A DNA stretch of 49,574 nt. Source: Neisseria gonorrhoeae. Lineage in GTDB: Bacteria; Pseudomonadota; Gammaproteobacteria; Burkholderiales; Neisseriaceae. The DNA lies in contig NZ_QNRU01000014.1 in NCBI RefSeq assembly GCF_003315235.1, forward strand, positions 1 to 49,574. Reading direction: 5' to 3'. This document shows positions 6,886 through 16,396 of this stretch, in pieces. The notes below the pieces were generated by a model. That model was not told where the DNA came from, made no database searches, and saw nothing but the letters and a program-made list of their open reading frames with translations. Positions within the stretch are counted from its first letter, which is position 1; each line of letters starts with the position of its first letter. Both the position numbers and the translations under genes were made by a program.

Positions 6886-8051
6886 TCAAAAACAATCATC
6901 GGGAACGCGCACCCAACCTTCCATAATCACGCGTGCGCTGCGGCTCATGACCGCTTTGGCGGCCGTCCATTGTCCGTCCTGACATTCGGCGGCAGCACCG
7001 ACACGCAGCGTACCTGACGGATGCCCGAAGCGCACTTCTTTACGCGTTCCGCCGCCTGCGGCAAGGTTGACCAGCGTACCGAGCACGGCGGCGGCGGCGA
7101 TGGCGACCGAGGCGATGCCCATCATAGCGTGGTGCAGTTTGCCCATGCTCAGGGCGCGTACCGGCAAATCGATGTCGGCGGCGTTTACGGTTTTGCCGCT
7201 GGAGGCGGTGTAATCGGCGGCGGGCGCGACGAAGGCGGGTTTCGGCGTGTGCGCGCGGGCGGCGGCTTCGGATACGTCGCTGATCAAACCCATTTTCAGC
7301 GCGCCATATGCGCGGATGGTTTCAAATTTTTCCAGCGCGGCGGCATCGTTGTTGATGTCGTCCTGCAACTCTTTGCCCGTGTAGCCCAAGTCGGCGGCGT
7401 TCAGGAAAACGGTCGGAATGCCCGCGTTGATGAGCGTGGCTTTCAGACGACCTATATTCGGCACATCAATTTCGTCGACCAAATTGCCGGTTGGGAACAT
7501 ACTGCCTTCGCCGTCGGCTGGATCTAAAAATTCGATTTGTACTTCGGCTGCCGGAAAATTACGCCGTCAAGCTCGAAATCGCCTGTTTCCAACACTGCTC
7601 CGTTTTGCATCGGCACATGGGCAATAATGGTTTTGCCGATGTTTTTCTGCCAGATTTTGACCGTGCAGATGCCGTCTGAAGGGATTTTGGATTTATCGAC
7701 CAAGCCCTGTTCGATGGCGAATGTGCCCACGGCGGCGGTAAGGTTGCCGCAGTTGCCGCTCCAATCGACAAATGGTTTGTCGATGGAAACTTGTCCGAAC
7801 AAGTAATCGACATCGTGATCGGCGCGTTCGGATTTGTCCGAAATCACAGCTTTGCTGGTGGACGAACTGGCGTTGCCCAAACCGTCAATCTGTTTGCCGT
7901 AAGGGTCGGGGCTGCCGAGTACGCGCAAGAGGATTTTGTCGCGCGCCCCGCCTGCTTCCTGCGCAGCTGCCGGCAGATCGGTGCGTTTGAAGAAAATGCC
8001 TTTAGATGTACCGCCGCGGTAGTAAACGGCGGGGATTTTGATTTGCGGCAT
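6886..8051 (-). pseudogene. prpF: prpF (AcnD-accessory isomerase), one-base frameshift
   Basis: PrpF works with AcnD to convert 2-methylcitrate to 2-methyl-cis-aconitate by isomerising the trans product; it has a diaminopimelate-epimerase-like fold. The first frame runs from ATG 8051 (AAGGAG upstream; MPQIKIPAVYYRGGTSKG, DWSGNCGNLTAAVG) to a stop near 7524. The matching C-terminal half continues in the next frame from about 7557 to 6886 (SMFPTGNLVDEIDV, SMGKLHHAMMG, FGHPSGTLRVGA). Adding one A to the AAAA run at 7555-7558 (plus strand) restores VIFPAAEVQIEFLDPADGEG and a 388-residue protein of family length. It is either a true inactivation, a homopolymer slippage state or a sequencing error. 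Confidence 0.88.
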
Positions 8052-8068
8052 TTTAGGGTTCTCCTTAT

Positions 8069-8291
8069 GTAGCGTGGGCTCTGCCCACGATTTTTATAGT
8101 GGATTAATTTAAACCGGTACGGGTTGCCCCGCCCCGGCTCAAAGGGAACGATTCCCTAAGGCGCCCAAGCACCGGGCGAACCGGTTCCGTACTATCCGTA
8201 CTGCCTGCGGCCCGCCGCCTTGTCCTGATTTTTGTTAATCCGCTATACCATGTCAATTCAGCCTTTATTTCGTGGGCAAAGCCCACGCTAC
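8069..8291. repeat. Inverted 21-base repeat flanking a Correia element
   Basis: GTAGCGTGGGC...GCCCACG (8069-8089) and CGTGGGC...GCCCACGCTAC (8271-8291) are inverted copies, each also an internal hairpin, on either side of the Correia element at 8095-8247. The element looks inserted into or between older repeats. Confidence 0.65.
8095..8247. repeat. Correia repeat enclosed element (CREE), long form
   Basis: Terminal inverted repeats TATAGTGGATTAA... and ...TTTTTGTTAATCCGCTATA bound a 153-base element, the full-length class. Its interior is nearly the same as the copy at 27888-28041. Correia elements can carry promoters and RNase III or IHF sites. The 60-codon frame read across it is not a gene. 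Confidence 0.9.
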
Positions 8292-8410
8292 ACCCACTTT
8301 CCAGAAGTACATTAGGCTACCACTCCGACCAAAGCCGTTTGATTCCGCAAACTGTCGGGGTTCGCTCCAATCTACGGCTGCTGTGTTGTGATACGGTAGA
8401 TTATTAAACC

Positions 8411-8520
8411 CCGTCATTCCCGCGTAGGCGGAAATCCAGATTTATCCGCACAGAAACTCATCGGATAAAAAGGTTTCCTCAATTCCACTTTCTGGATTCC
8501 CGCCTGCGCGGGAATGACGA
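8411..8520. repeat. dRS3-bounded intergenic element (NIME)
   Basis: A degenerate dRS3 (8416-8435, right arm GGAAAT) and an intact one (8496-8515) bound the core. Together with the Correia element it makes the 549-base gap between acnD and prpF a pure repeat region; I see no gene in it. Confidence 0.75.
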
Positions 8521-8600
8521 TTTACAGTAAATGCCTGCCATATCGGGAATTACGTGAATGAGAACCCGACCCACGCTACGTCTTGCTTTTCAGACGAACT

Positions 8601-11206
8601 CTAAGCCGCGTTCCCTTCCAAAAAGTCCTGTGCAAACCGTTGCAACACGCCGCCGGCTTCATATACCAATACTTCTTCTGCAGTATCGAGGCGGCAGGTA
8701 ACCGGAACTTCGACGGTTTCTCCGTTTTTACGGTGAATCACGAGGGTCAGGCCGCAGCGCGGTGTGCGTTCGCCGACAACGTCGTAGGTTTCCGTACCGT
8801 CCAGTTGCAGGGTATGGCGGTTGGTGCCGGGTTTGAATTGCAGCGGCAAGACGCCCATGCCGATGAGGTTGGTGCGGTGGATGCGCTCGAAACCTTCGGC
8901 GGCGATGGCTTCCACACCCGCCAGCCGCACGCCCTTCGCCGCCCAGTCGCGGCTTGAGCCTTGACCATAGTCCGCACCGGCAATGATGATAAGCGGCTGT
9001 TTGCGGTTCATATAGGTTTCGATGGCTTCCCACATGCGCATGGTTTGGCCTTCTGGTTCAACGCGTGCCAACGAACCTTGGCGTACGCTGCCGTCTTCGT
9101 TTCTCACCATTTCGTTAAACAGTTTCGGATTGGCGAAGGTTGCGCGTTGGGCGGTCAAGTGGTCGCCGCGGTGGGTTGCGTAAGAGTTGAAGTCTTCTTC
9201 AGGCAAACCCATTTTCGCCAAATATTCACCTGCGGCACTGCCGGCCAAAATCGCATTGGATGGCGAGATGTGGTCGGTGGTGATGTTGTCGGGCAAAATC
9301 GCCGGCGGACGCATACCTCTTAATGTACGTTCCCCTGCCAGTGCGCCTTCCCAATAGGGCGGACGGCGGATGTAGGTGGACATCGGTCGCCAGTCGTACA
9401 GCGGGCTTGGTGCTTTTTGCGCTGTGCCGGTGTCGGACATCGGGATATAAATGTCGCGGAATTGTTGCGGTTTCACATATTCGGCAACGATGGCATCGAT
9501 TTCTTCGTCTGTCGGCCAGATATCTTTCAGGCGGATTTCGCGGCCGTCTGCAACGCCGAGTACGTCGTTTTCAATATCGAAACGGATGCTACCTGCCAAT
9601 GCGTAGGCAACGACCAAAGGAGGCGAAGCGAGGAAAGCCTGTTTCGCATACGGATGGATACGGCCGTCGAAGTTGCGGTTGCCTGACAATACGGCGGTGG
9701 CGTACAAATCGCGGTCGATGATTTCTTGTTGGATTTTCGGGTCGAGCGCGCCGCTCATGCCGTTACAGGTGGTACATGCGAAGGCGACGATACCGAAGCC
9801 GAGTTTTTCCATTTCGGGCAACAAGCCTGCTTCTTTCAAATAGATTCCGGCTACTTTTGAACCCGGGGCAAACGAAGATTTCACCCAAGGTTTGCGTTTC
9901 AAGCCGAGGCGGTTGGCATTGCGTGCCAACAGTGCGGCGGCGACAACGTTGCGCGGGTTGGAAGTATTGGTACACGAAGTAATCGCGGCAATAATCACTG
10001 CACCGTCAGGCATTTGGCCGTCTGAAGGCTCTTCGTAAGGCTTCGCCAGCCCTTTCGCCGCCAAATCGGCGGTGGCAAAACGCGCGTGCGGGTTGCTCGG
10101 GCCTGCCATATTGCGCGTTACGCTGCTCAAATCAAATTTCAAAACGCGCGGATAAACGGCGGTTTTCAAGCCACCTGCCCATAAGCCTGCGGTTTTGGCG
10201 TAGGTTTCCACCAATTTCACCTGCGCGTCGTCACGTCCGGTCAGTTTCAAATAATCAATAGTTTGCGCGTCGATGGCGAACATGGCGGCAGTCGCGCCGA
10301 ACTCCGGCGTCATGTTGGAAATGGTCGCGCGGTCGCCGATAGACAGGCTTCTCGCGCCCTCGCCGAAAAATTCGACAAACGCCCCGACCACGCGCTCTTT
10401 ACGCAAGAATTCGGTCAGTGCCAACACGATGTCTGTGGCAGTAATGCCCGCCTGCCGTTTGCCCGTCAGCTCCACGCCGACAATATCGGGCAGGCGCATC
10501 ATGGACGCGCGTCCCAGCATCACGGTTTCCGCTTCCAAACCGCCCACGCCACGGAAATCACGCCCAGCGCATCAACGTGCGGCGTATGCGAGTCCGTGCC
10601 GACGCAGGTATCGGGGAAAGCCACGCCGTTTTTGACTTGGACGACGGGCGACATTTTTTCCAGATTGATTTGGTGCATGATGCCGTTGCCCGCCGGAATC
10701 ACGTCCACATTTTCAAATGCGGTTTTTGTCCAGTTGATGAAGTGGAAACGGTCTTCGTTACGTCTGTCTTCGATTTCGCGGTTTTTGCGGAAGGCATCAG
10801 GATCGTAACCGCCGCACTCCACCGCCAAAGAGTGGTCGACGATAAGCTGCGTCTGCACCACCGGATTCACTTTGGCAGGATCGCCGCCTTTTTCGGCAAT
10901 CGCATCGCGCAAGCCTGCCAAATCCACCAGCGCGGTCTGCCCCAGAATATCGTGGCACACCACCCGCGCGGGATACCACGGAAAATCGATTTCCTGCTTC
11001 CCTTCTATCAACTGGCCCAGCCAGCTTTGCAGCATCGGCAAATCGACTTTGTCCGCGCGGTTGACCAAGTTCTCAGACAAAATGCGGCTCGTGTACGGCA
11101 GCTTGTCGTAAGAGCCGGGTTTGATGTCCTCACACGCCGCACGCGCGTCGTAGTATTCCAAATCCGTACCGGGCAGCGGTTTGCGGTAACTTTGGTTGGC
11201 AGTCAT
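8601..11206 (-). pseudogene. acnD: acnD (Fe/S 2-methylcitrate dehydratase), one-base frameshift
   Basis: AcnD is an aconitase-family [4Fe-4S] enzyme that dehydrates 2-methylcitrate. The first frame starts at ATG 11206 (AGGAG upstream) and runs MTANQSYRKPLPGTDLEYYD to GTDSHTPHVDALGVISV, then goes out of frame. From about 10549 the other frame resumes with GGLEAETVMLGRASMM and continues to 8601, including the cluster cysteines in ITSCTNTS and ACTTCNGM and the swivel-domain motif GADYGQGSSRDWAAKG. One extra C in the CC at 10549-10550 (plus strand) restores an 868-residue protein of expected length. The gene follows a tauE-like gene and, with prpF, forms the AcnD/PrpF version of the pathway. A sequencing error is the main alternative. 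Confidence 0.9.
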
Positions 11207-11282
11207 GTCGGTTCTCCTGTGGATCTATTTTTCTTGTGGTTTGGGTTTCAGCCGATGTTTTGAAGGAGTCGTCTGAAAGGGT

Positions 11283-12071
11283 TTAAAACATCGAAACAAT
11301 CATCTGATACAGCGGATTTCTCTCGTCTATCAACAATTTCACAGCCATCGAAATGCTGATGACAATCAGCAGCGGCTTAATCAGCTTCGAACCGAAGCGG
11401 ACGGCAAATCTCGCACCTAAATTCGCACCGACAAACGCACCGACCGCCATCGTTGCCACAATCGGGAAAATAATCGAACCGTGCAGCAGGAATACCGATA
11501 GCGAACCAAGATTGCAAGCAACGTTCGCCAATTTGGTGTAAGACATCGCGTTCAACAGCTTGCAGCCGAGCAAAACAATAAAGGCAATCAGAAAAAACGA
11601 GCCGACACCCGGTCCGAACACACCGTCGTAAAAACCCAAAAGCAGTGCAACCGTCAGCCCGAATAGAAAAAAAGACATTCTGGCTTTGCCTTCCTTACTG
11701 CCGTCGAGCTTGGGCGAAAACACAAAATACAGCGCGATAAATATCAACAAAACCGGCACGACCGCCAGCAAAATATCTTTGGAAACCAAGCTGACCGATA
11801 ATGCACCGACCACGCCGCCTGCAAACGATGCTGCGGCAATCGGGAGACCTTTCTTCCAATCAATCAAACCTTTGCGTGCAAAAGAAACCGTAGCCGAAAA
11901 CGTAGCAGCGGCTGCTTGCAGCTTGTTGGTGGCAATTGCCGACACGGGAGGAATACCTGCCAACAAGAGTGCAGGCAGCGTAATCAAACCACCCCCGCCC
12001 GCAATCGCATCGATAAATCCGGCGATCATCGCAACCAAACCCAAAGCGAGTATTATGTATAAATCTTCCAT
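11283..12071 (-). CDS. TauE/SafE (TSUP) family membrane transporter
   Basis: This is a 262-residue inner-membrane protein with about eight hydrophobic helices in two related halves. The family signature near the N-terminus (AGFIDAIAGGGGLITLPALL) and its second-half counterpart (GFYDGVFGPGVGSFF) are both present. TSUP proteins move small organic or sulfur anions. Its place inside the prpB-prpC-acnD run suggests transport of a propionate-pathway acid, which is inference. Spacing to acnD is 76 bases, with a variant uptake sequence (GTCGTCTGAA) at about 11270. The start is the ATG at 12071. Confidence 0.85.
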   Translation of the reverse strand: MEDLYIILALGLVAMIAGFIDAIAGGGGLITLPALLLAGIPPVSAIATNKLQAAAATFSATVSFARKGLIDWKKGLPIAAASFAGGVVGALSVSLVSKDILLAVVPVLLIFIALYFVFSPKLDGSKEGKARMSFFLFGLTVALLLGFYDGVFGPGVGSFFLIAFIVLLGCKLLNAMSYTKLANVACNLGSLSVFLLHGSIIFPIVATMAVGAFVGANLGARFAVRFGSKLIKPLLIVISISMAVKLLIDERNPLYQMIVSMF

Positions 12072-12131
12072 GTTTCTTATCCTGTTACTTGCGCCAATAC
12101 AGGATTATCTTCTCCTATTAGATTAAACTTA

Positions 12132-12170
12132 TTTCAGACAACCTTTCCAATAAGGCAAGGTCGTCTGAAA
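12132..12170. terminator. Variant uptake-sequence hairpin between prpC and the tauE-like gene
   Basis: TTTCAGAC-ACCTT (12132-12145) pairs with AAGGTCGTCTGAAA (12157-12170). The right arm carries the AGGTCGTCTGAA dialect instead of the canonical ATGCCGTCTGAA. Confidence 0.55.
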
Positions 12171-12222
12171 TCCTCAGCTTTGCATACCGAAATAAAGAAC
12201 AAACTGCTATTGCATTCTTCAA

Positions 12223-13371
12223 TTATCGTTCTTCAATCTCCACAAACGCCAAATCTTCAGGGCCGGCGTAGTTTGCGCTCGGACGGATGATTTTGCCGTC
12301 TTTGCGCTGTTCGAGGACGTGTGCGCTCCAACCGGTTGTACGGGAAATCACGAACAGCGGTGTGAACATAGCGGTCGGTACGCCCAATTTTTGGTAGGAA
12401 ACGGCAGAGAACCAGTCCAGATTCGGGAACATTTTTTTCTCTTCCCACATCACGCTCTCCAAGCATTCGGCGATGTCGAAGAGGCGCATGTCGCCCGCTT
12501 CCCGGCTCAAACCGCGCGCCACTTCTTTAATCACGACGTTGCGCGGGTCGGAAATGGTGTAAACCGGATGACCGAAACCGATCACGATTTCTTTGCGGCC
12601 GATGCGTTCGCGGATGTCGGCTTCGTCGGCGTTGCGGTAGCGTTTTTGGATGTCGTAGGCGACTTCGTTCGCACCGCCGTGTTTCGGACCTTTAAGCGCG
12701 CCGATGGCGCCGGTGATGCAGGAATACATATCCGAACCCGTACCGGCAATCACGCGGGCAGTAAAAGTGGAGGCGTTGAACTCGTGTTCGGCATACAGAA
12801 TCAGTGAAACATGCATGGCTTTGATGTGTGATTCGCTTGGGCGTTTGCCGTGCAACAGGTGCAGGAAATGACCGCCGACGGTCTCTTCGTCGCTTTCAAC
12901 TTCAATACGTTTGCCGTTGTGCGAATATTGATACCAGTAGAGCAGGATGCTGCCGAGGCTGGCGATCAGTTTGTCGGCGATGTCGCGCGCTTCGCTGTCG
13001 GGATGGCTTTCGCGTTCGGGATGAACGCAGCCCAGCATGGATACGCCGGTACGCATCACGTCCATCGGATGGGTATGTGCAGGCAGGGTTTCCAAAACTT
13101 TAATCACACGGATAGGCAGGCCGCGCATGGATTTGAGCTTGGTTTTATAAGCGGCCAGCTCGAATTTGTTGGGCAGATGGCCGTGAATCAGCAAGTGTGC
13201 GACTTCTTCAAACTCGCATTTTTGTGCCAAATTTAGAATGTCGTAACCGCGATGGCTCAAATCGTTACCGGTACGGCCAACGGTACACAAAGCGGTATTA
13301 CCGGCCGCAACACCTGAAAGCGCAACGGATTTTTTAGGTTTGAAGGTCGGGGTTTGAGTAGTTTCAGTCAT
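12223..13371 (-). CDS. prpC: 2-methylcitrate synthase
   Basis: This is a 382-residue citrate-synthase-family enzyme that condenses propionyl-CoA with oxaloacetate. The catalytic His, His and Asp are present in [20 protein letters not shown] and [10 protein letters not shown]. The motif [10 protein letters not shown] and the Arg in [14 protein letters not shown] are also as expected, and the length is that of PrpC rather than of the larger GltA type. AAGGAGAAATACC precedes the ATG at 13371. It sits 84 bases downstream of prpB on the same strand. Unlike acnD, prpF and ackA, it shows no defect. Confidence 0.93.
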   Translation of the reverse strand: MTETTQTPTFKPKKSVALSGVAAGNTALCTVGRTGNDLSHRGYDILNLAQKCEFEEVAHLLIHGHLPNKFELAAYKTKLKSMRGLPIRVIKVLETLPAHTHPMDVMRTGVSMLGCVHPERESHPDSEARDIADKLIASLGSILLYWYQYSHNGKRIEVESDEETVGGHFLHLLHGKRPSESHIKAMHVSLILYAEHEFNASTFTARVIAGTGSDMYSCITGAIGALKGPKHGGANEVAYDIQKRYRNADEADIRERIGRKEIVIGFGHPVYTISDPRNVVIKEVARGLSREAGDMRLFDIAECLESVMWEEKKMFPNLDWFSAVSYQKLGVPTAMFTPLFVISRTTGWSAHVLEQRKDGKIIRPSANYAGPEDLAFVEIEER

Positions 13372-13405
13372 GGTATTTCTCCTTTGTATTTTTATGGGTT
13401 TTATT

Positions 13406-13447
13406 TTTCAGACGGTCGATGCGGATTTGTTGAAAGGCCGTCTGAAA
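13406..13447. terminator. Uptake-sequence hairpin between prpB and prpC
   Basis: TTTCAGACGG at 13406-13415 pairs with CCGTCTGAAA at 13438-13447, 8 bases past the prpB stop. The long loop makes it a weak terminator or an attenuator within the operon. Confidence 0.5.
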
Positions 13448-13455
13448 GCGGTAAA

Positions 13456-14334
13456 TCATTTTTGAAACAATTTATCCAGTTTTTGATCGAAGGCATGATA
13501 GTTCAGATGCTCGTACAGCTCGGCACGGGTTTGCATACTGTCCACCACCGCCGCCTGAGTGCCATCGCGCATAATCGCTTCGTAAGCATTCAAAGCGGCT
13601 TTGCTTGCTGCGCGGAATGATGACAACGGATACAGCACCAGTGACACGCCGTTTTCAGCCAACTCGCTTTGCGTATAAAGCGGTGTAGCACCAAACTCGG
13701 TAATGTTGGCCAATACTGGTACTTTCACTGCATCTGCAAATTGACGGTACATTTTCAAATCGGTCATGGCTTCAGGGAAAATCATGTCCGCACCGGCTTC
13801 GACACAAGCCTGAGCGCGTTCGATAGCGGCATCCAAACCTTCTACCGCCAGCGCATCGGTACGCGCCATAATCACGAAGTTCTCATCAACGCGCGCATCT
13901 ACGGCAGCTTTGATGCGGTCGACCATTTCATCTTTGGAAACGATGGCTTTGTTCCGACGGTGGCCGCAGCGTTTTTGCGCTACCTGATCTTCGATGTGAA
14001 CCGCTGCAACACCGGCGCGTTCAAAGTTGCGAATGGTACGGGCAATATTGAATGCACCGCCCCAACCCACATCGATGTCCACCAGCAGAGGCGTATCCAC
14101 GTTGTCCGTAATGCGTCGTGCGTCGATCAGCACATCTTCCATTGTGGTAATGCCCAAATCAGGGATACCGCAAGAACAGGCTGCCACGCCGCCGCCGGAC
14201 AGATAGATGGTTTTGAAACCGCTTTGGGTGGCCAATCGTGCAAAATAAGCATTGACGCAACCGGCGACGGCAAGCGGATTCGATTCTTTCACAGCTTGGC
14301 GGAAACGTGCTCCGGCAGAGTGTTGACTCATCAT
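13456..14334 (-). CDS. prpB: 2-methylisocitrate lyase
   Basis: This is a 292-residue isocitrate-lyase-superfamily barrel that cleaves 2-methylisocitrate to pyruvate and succinate. The signature KRCGHR containing the catalytic Cys is intact. So are the metal and substrate residues in [24 protein letters not shown] and [19 protein letters not shown] precedes two adjacent ATGs (14334 and 14331); I used the first. It is the promoter-proximal gene of the propionate cluster, with 616 bases of non-coding DNA upstream. Confidence 0.93.
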   Translation of the reverse strand: MMSQHSAGARFRQAVKESNPLAVAGCVNAYFARLATQSGFKTIYLSGGGVAACSCGIPDLGITTMEDVLIDARRITDNVDTPLLVDIDVGWGGAFNIARTIRNFERAGVAAVHIEDQVAQKRCGHRRNKAIVSKDEMVDRIKAAVDARVDENFVIMARTDALAVEGLDAAIERAQACVEAGADMIFPEAMTDLKMYRQFADAVKVPVLANITEFGATPLYTQSELAENGVSLVLYPLSSFRAASKAALNAYEAIMRDGTQAAVVDSMQTRAELYEHLNYHAFDQKLDKLFQK

Positions 14335-14447
14335 ATTTCTCCTTTATAGACTTTTTTCAGTATGGACAGGCTTCCATCACATTCGGACGGCAAAACACAG
14401 CCATCCGACGCGTCGGGCATCCCAATCATTAAAAATATATGGGAAAA

Positions 14448-14477
14448 ATTATCTTATTGATATTTAAAACGAATCAA
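14448..14477 (-). promoter_or_regulatory. Possible promoter of the prp cluster
   Basis: On the minus strand TTGATT (14472-14477) and GATAAT (14448-14453) are 18 bases apart, about 115 bases before prpB. Both boxes are close to sigma-70 consensus, but the region is AT-rich so chance matches are likely. Confidence 0.35.
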
Positions 14478-14560
14478 AGAAAAACAGCAGACCGTTCGGA
14501 ATTATGCGGCAAAACCGCAGACAAGAAGAAAACAAGGGGATTATTCAGAAAAGGGAAAAA

Positions 14561-14900
14561 CATCTGAATTGGTTTCATAGTAATGTTCCTTTGTAGTATT
14601 ATGTAGTTTTATTTTTCGGTAATCTAAAACACAAGACTGGAATGTCAAACATTTTTAAGGAGACTAATTACATAATTTTATTATTTTATTTTAACATTAT
14701 GATTAATATAAATTAATTTTAACTTATTTGTTTCCGATAAAATTAATAGGAAATTTAGAAAAATTTTCAATAATCAAAATCCTGAAAAATTATAAAATAT
14801 TTTATATATAAAACAATGAATTATTTTCAAGTAATCCGATGTAGTTTATTATCTATTTGATTTTTATATTATTTATTTAAAATTAAATATATCTGGCAAA
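14561..14900. other. AT-rich gene-free stretch
   Basis: This stretch is strongly AT-rich, most extreme from about 14640, unlike the GC-balanced genes on both sides. I see no gene, tRNA or known repeat in it. It forms most of the 616-base gap between prpB and the purine permease terminator. Confidence 0.7.
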
Positions 14901-14901
14901 C

Positions 14902-14937
14902 AAAATGCCGTCTGAAAACCTTTCAGACGGCATTTTT
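14902..14937 (-). terminator. Uptake-sequence terminator behind the purine permease
   Basis: A perfect 16-base stem (14902-14917 with 14921-14936) has the same sequence as the one behind ackA at 5317-5351. It lies 14 bases past the permease stop. Confidence 0.8.
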
Positions 14938-14950
14938 AATATCGAATCAA

Positions 14951-16261
14951 TCAGCCCAAATACCAGAATTTCAATGCCCACAATACGGCAACAACCCATA
15001 CCATAGGCGGCACGTCCCCAGTCCGGCGACACAAAAGTTTGACCACGGCATAGCTGATGAAGCCGAAGGCGATGCCGTCTGCAATCGAATAGGTAAACGG
15101 CATGAAGACAATGGTCAGGAACGCGGGCGCGGCTTCAGTCATATCGTCCCAATCAATGTCCCTCGCACTGCGGAGCATCTGCGTGCCGACATAAAGCAGT
15201 GCGGGCGCGGTGGCAAATACCGGAACACTTTTCGCCAATGGGGAGAACATCAGACACGCCAGCATCAATACGCCGACGGTAACCGCCGTCAGGCCGGTCC
15301 GTCCGCCTGCCGATACGCCCGCCGCGCTTTCCACATAAGGCGTGGTTGAAGAAGTACCCAAAGCCGCACCTGCCACAATGGCGGTAGAGTCTGCAAGCAG
15401 TGCGCGTTTCAGGCGGGGCAGCTTACCGTCCACCAGCAGTCCGGCACGGTGGGATACGCCGACCAGCGTTCCGGTACTGTCAAACAAATCGACCAAGAAG
15501 AAGACGAAAATCACGCTGACCATGCTGACGGTAAACAGACCTTTAAAATCCATCTGCATAAAGGTCGGCGCAATGCCCGGTACTTCGCCGACCACGCCGT
15601 GAAACTCGTTCAAACCCATCAGGCTGGCAATGACGGTAATCGTCAGAATGGTGATGATGATTGCGCCTTGAACGCGGAAATACCCCAATACGACCACCAT
15701 GACAAAACCGAACAATGCCAACAGTGCGCTGGGCTGATGAATATCGCCCAAGCCGACCAAGGTTGCCGGATTGGCAACGATAATGCCTGCGCCTTTCAGG
15801 GAAATCAGTGCCAAAAACAAACCGATACCGGCGGCAATCGACATTTTCAAACCCATAGGCAGTGCGTTGACCAGCATTTCCCTGACTTTAAAAAAGCTGA
15901 ACAGGATGAAAATCAGACCGGAAATGAACACCGCACCCAACGCCACCTGCCAAGGCACGCCCATACCCTTAACGACGGCAAAGGTGAAATAGGCATTCAG
16001 CCCCATCCCCGGGGCAAGCGCAATCGGATAGTTGCCGATAAAACCCATGACAAAACAGCCGATGGCGGATGCGATACAGGTGGCGACGAATACCGCCCCC
16101 ATATCCATTCCGGTCTCGCCCAAAATCAGGGGATTGACGATAACGATGTAGCACATCGTCAAAAAGGTCGTCAAACCCGCCATCAACTCGGTACGTACCG
16201 TCGTACCGTTTGCCTTCAGGTTAAAAACCCTATCCAGCAATGTTTGTTTTGAAATATCCAT
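14951..16261 (-). CDS. NCS2-family purine permease (AzgA/PbuG type)
   Basis: This is a 436-residue inner-membrane transporter with about 12-14 hydrophobic helices. Motifs of the adenine/guanine/hypoxanthine branch are GLTTFLTMCYIVIVNP, ALAPGMGLNAYF, VDLFDSTGTLVGV and VESAAGVSAGGRTGLTAV. It probably imports a purine base by proton symport; the exact base is not readable. The ATG at 16261 gives the usual N-terminus, but its ribosome site is weak. It lies downstream of ftsZ on the same strand, separated by a hairpin at 16341-16372, so it is probably a separate transcript. Confidence 0.88.
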   Translation of the reverse strand: MDISKQTLLDRVFNLKANGTTVRTELMAGLTTFLTMCYIVIVNPLILGETGMDMGAVFVATCIASAIGCFVMGFIGNYPIALAPGMGLNAYFTFAVVKGMGVPWQVALGAVFISGLIFILFSFFKVREMLVNALPMGLKMSIAAGIGLFLALISLKGAGIIVANPATLVGLGDIHQPSALLALFGFVMVVVLGYFRVQGAIIITILTITVIASLMGLNEFHGVVGEVPGIAPTFMQMDFKGLFTVSMVSVIFVFFLVDLFDSTGTLVGVSHRAGLLVDGKLPRLKRALLADSTAIVAGAALGTSSTTPYVESAAGVSAGGRTGLTAVTVGVLMLACLMFSPLAKSVPVFATAPALLYVGTQMLRSARDIDWDDMTEAAPAFLTIVFMPFTYSIADGIAFGFISYAVVKLLCRRTGDVPPMVWVVAVLWALKFWYLG

Positions 16262-16340
16262 ATCTAGCAGTCCGTTTCAAGTAAAAAATCTGAACCCGCA
16301 CACCGCAAACCGCACAGGATTCGGCATATTGAAAAATATA

Positions 16341-16372
16341 CCTCCCAAATCGGGAAAACCGGTTCGGGAGGC
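16341..16372 (-). terminator. Terminator closing the dcw cluster behind ftsZ
   Basis: CCTCCC...CGG (16341-16353) pairs with CCGG...GGGAGG (16360-16372) and is followed on the minus strand by a T-rich run (16331-16338). Confidence 0.65.
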
Positions 16373-16396
16373 AATAAGTTTACGGCAGACGGCACA

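Noticed and set aside
6886-8051. prpF halves (and likewise the acnD halves) as two separate genes
   Set aside because: The pieces align end to end with one family and join by adding one base; the downstream pieces have no start context of their own.
8104-8286. A 60-residue minus-strand frame, with a near copy at 27826-28182
   Set aside because: Both are translations of the Correia element interior and share its sequence, so this is repeat DNA and not a gene family.
281-8520. Repeated ATTCCC...GGGAAT units as a CRISPR array
   Set aside because: The units occur in inverted pairs at scattered sites with conserved cores between them and no cas genes; they are dRS3/NIME repeats.
14361-14456. A 31-codon frame upstream of prpB on the plus strand
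   Set aside because: It has no ribosome site, no likeness to a protein and overlaps the probable prp promoter region.
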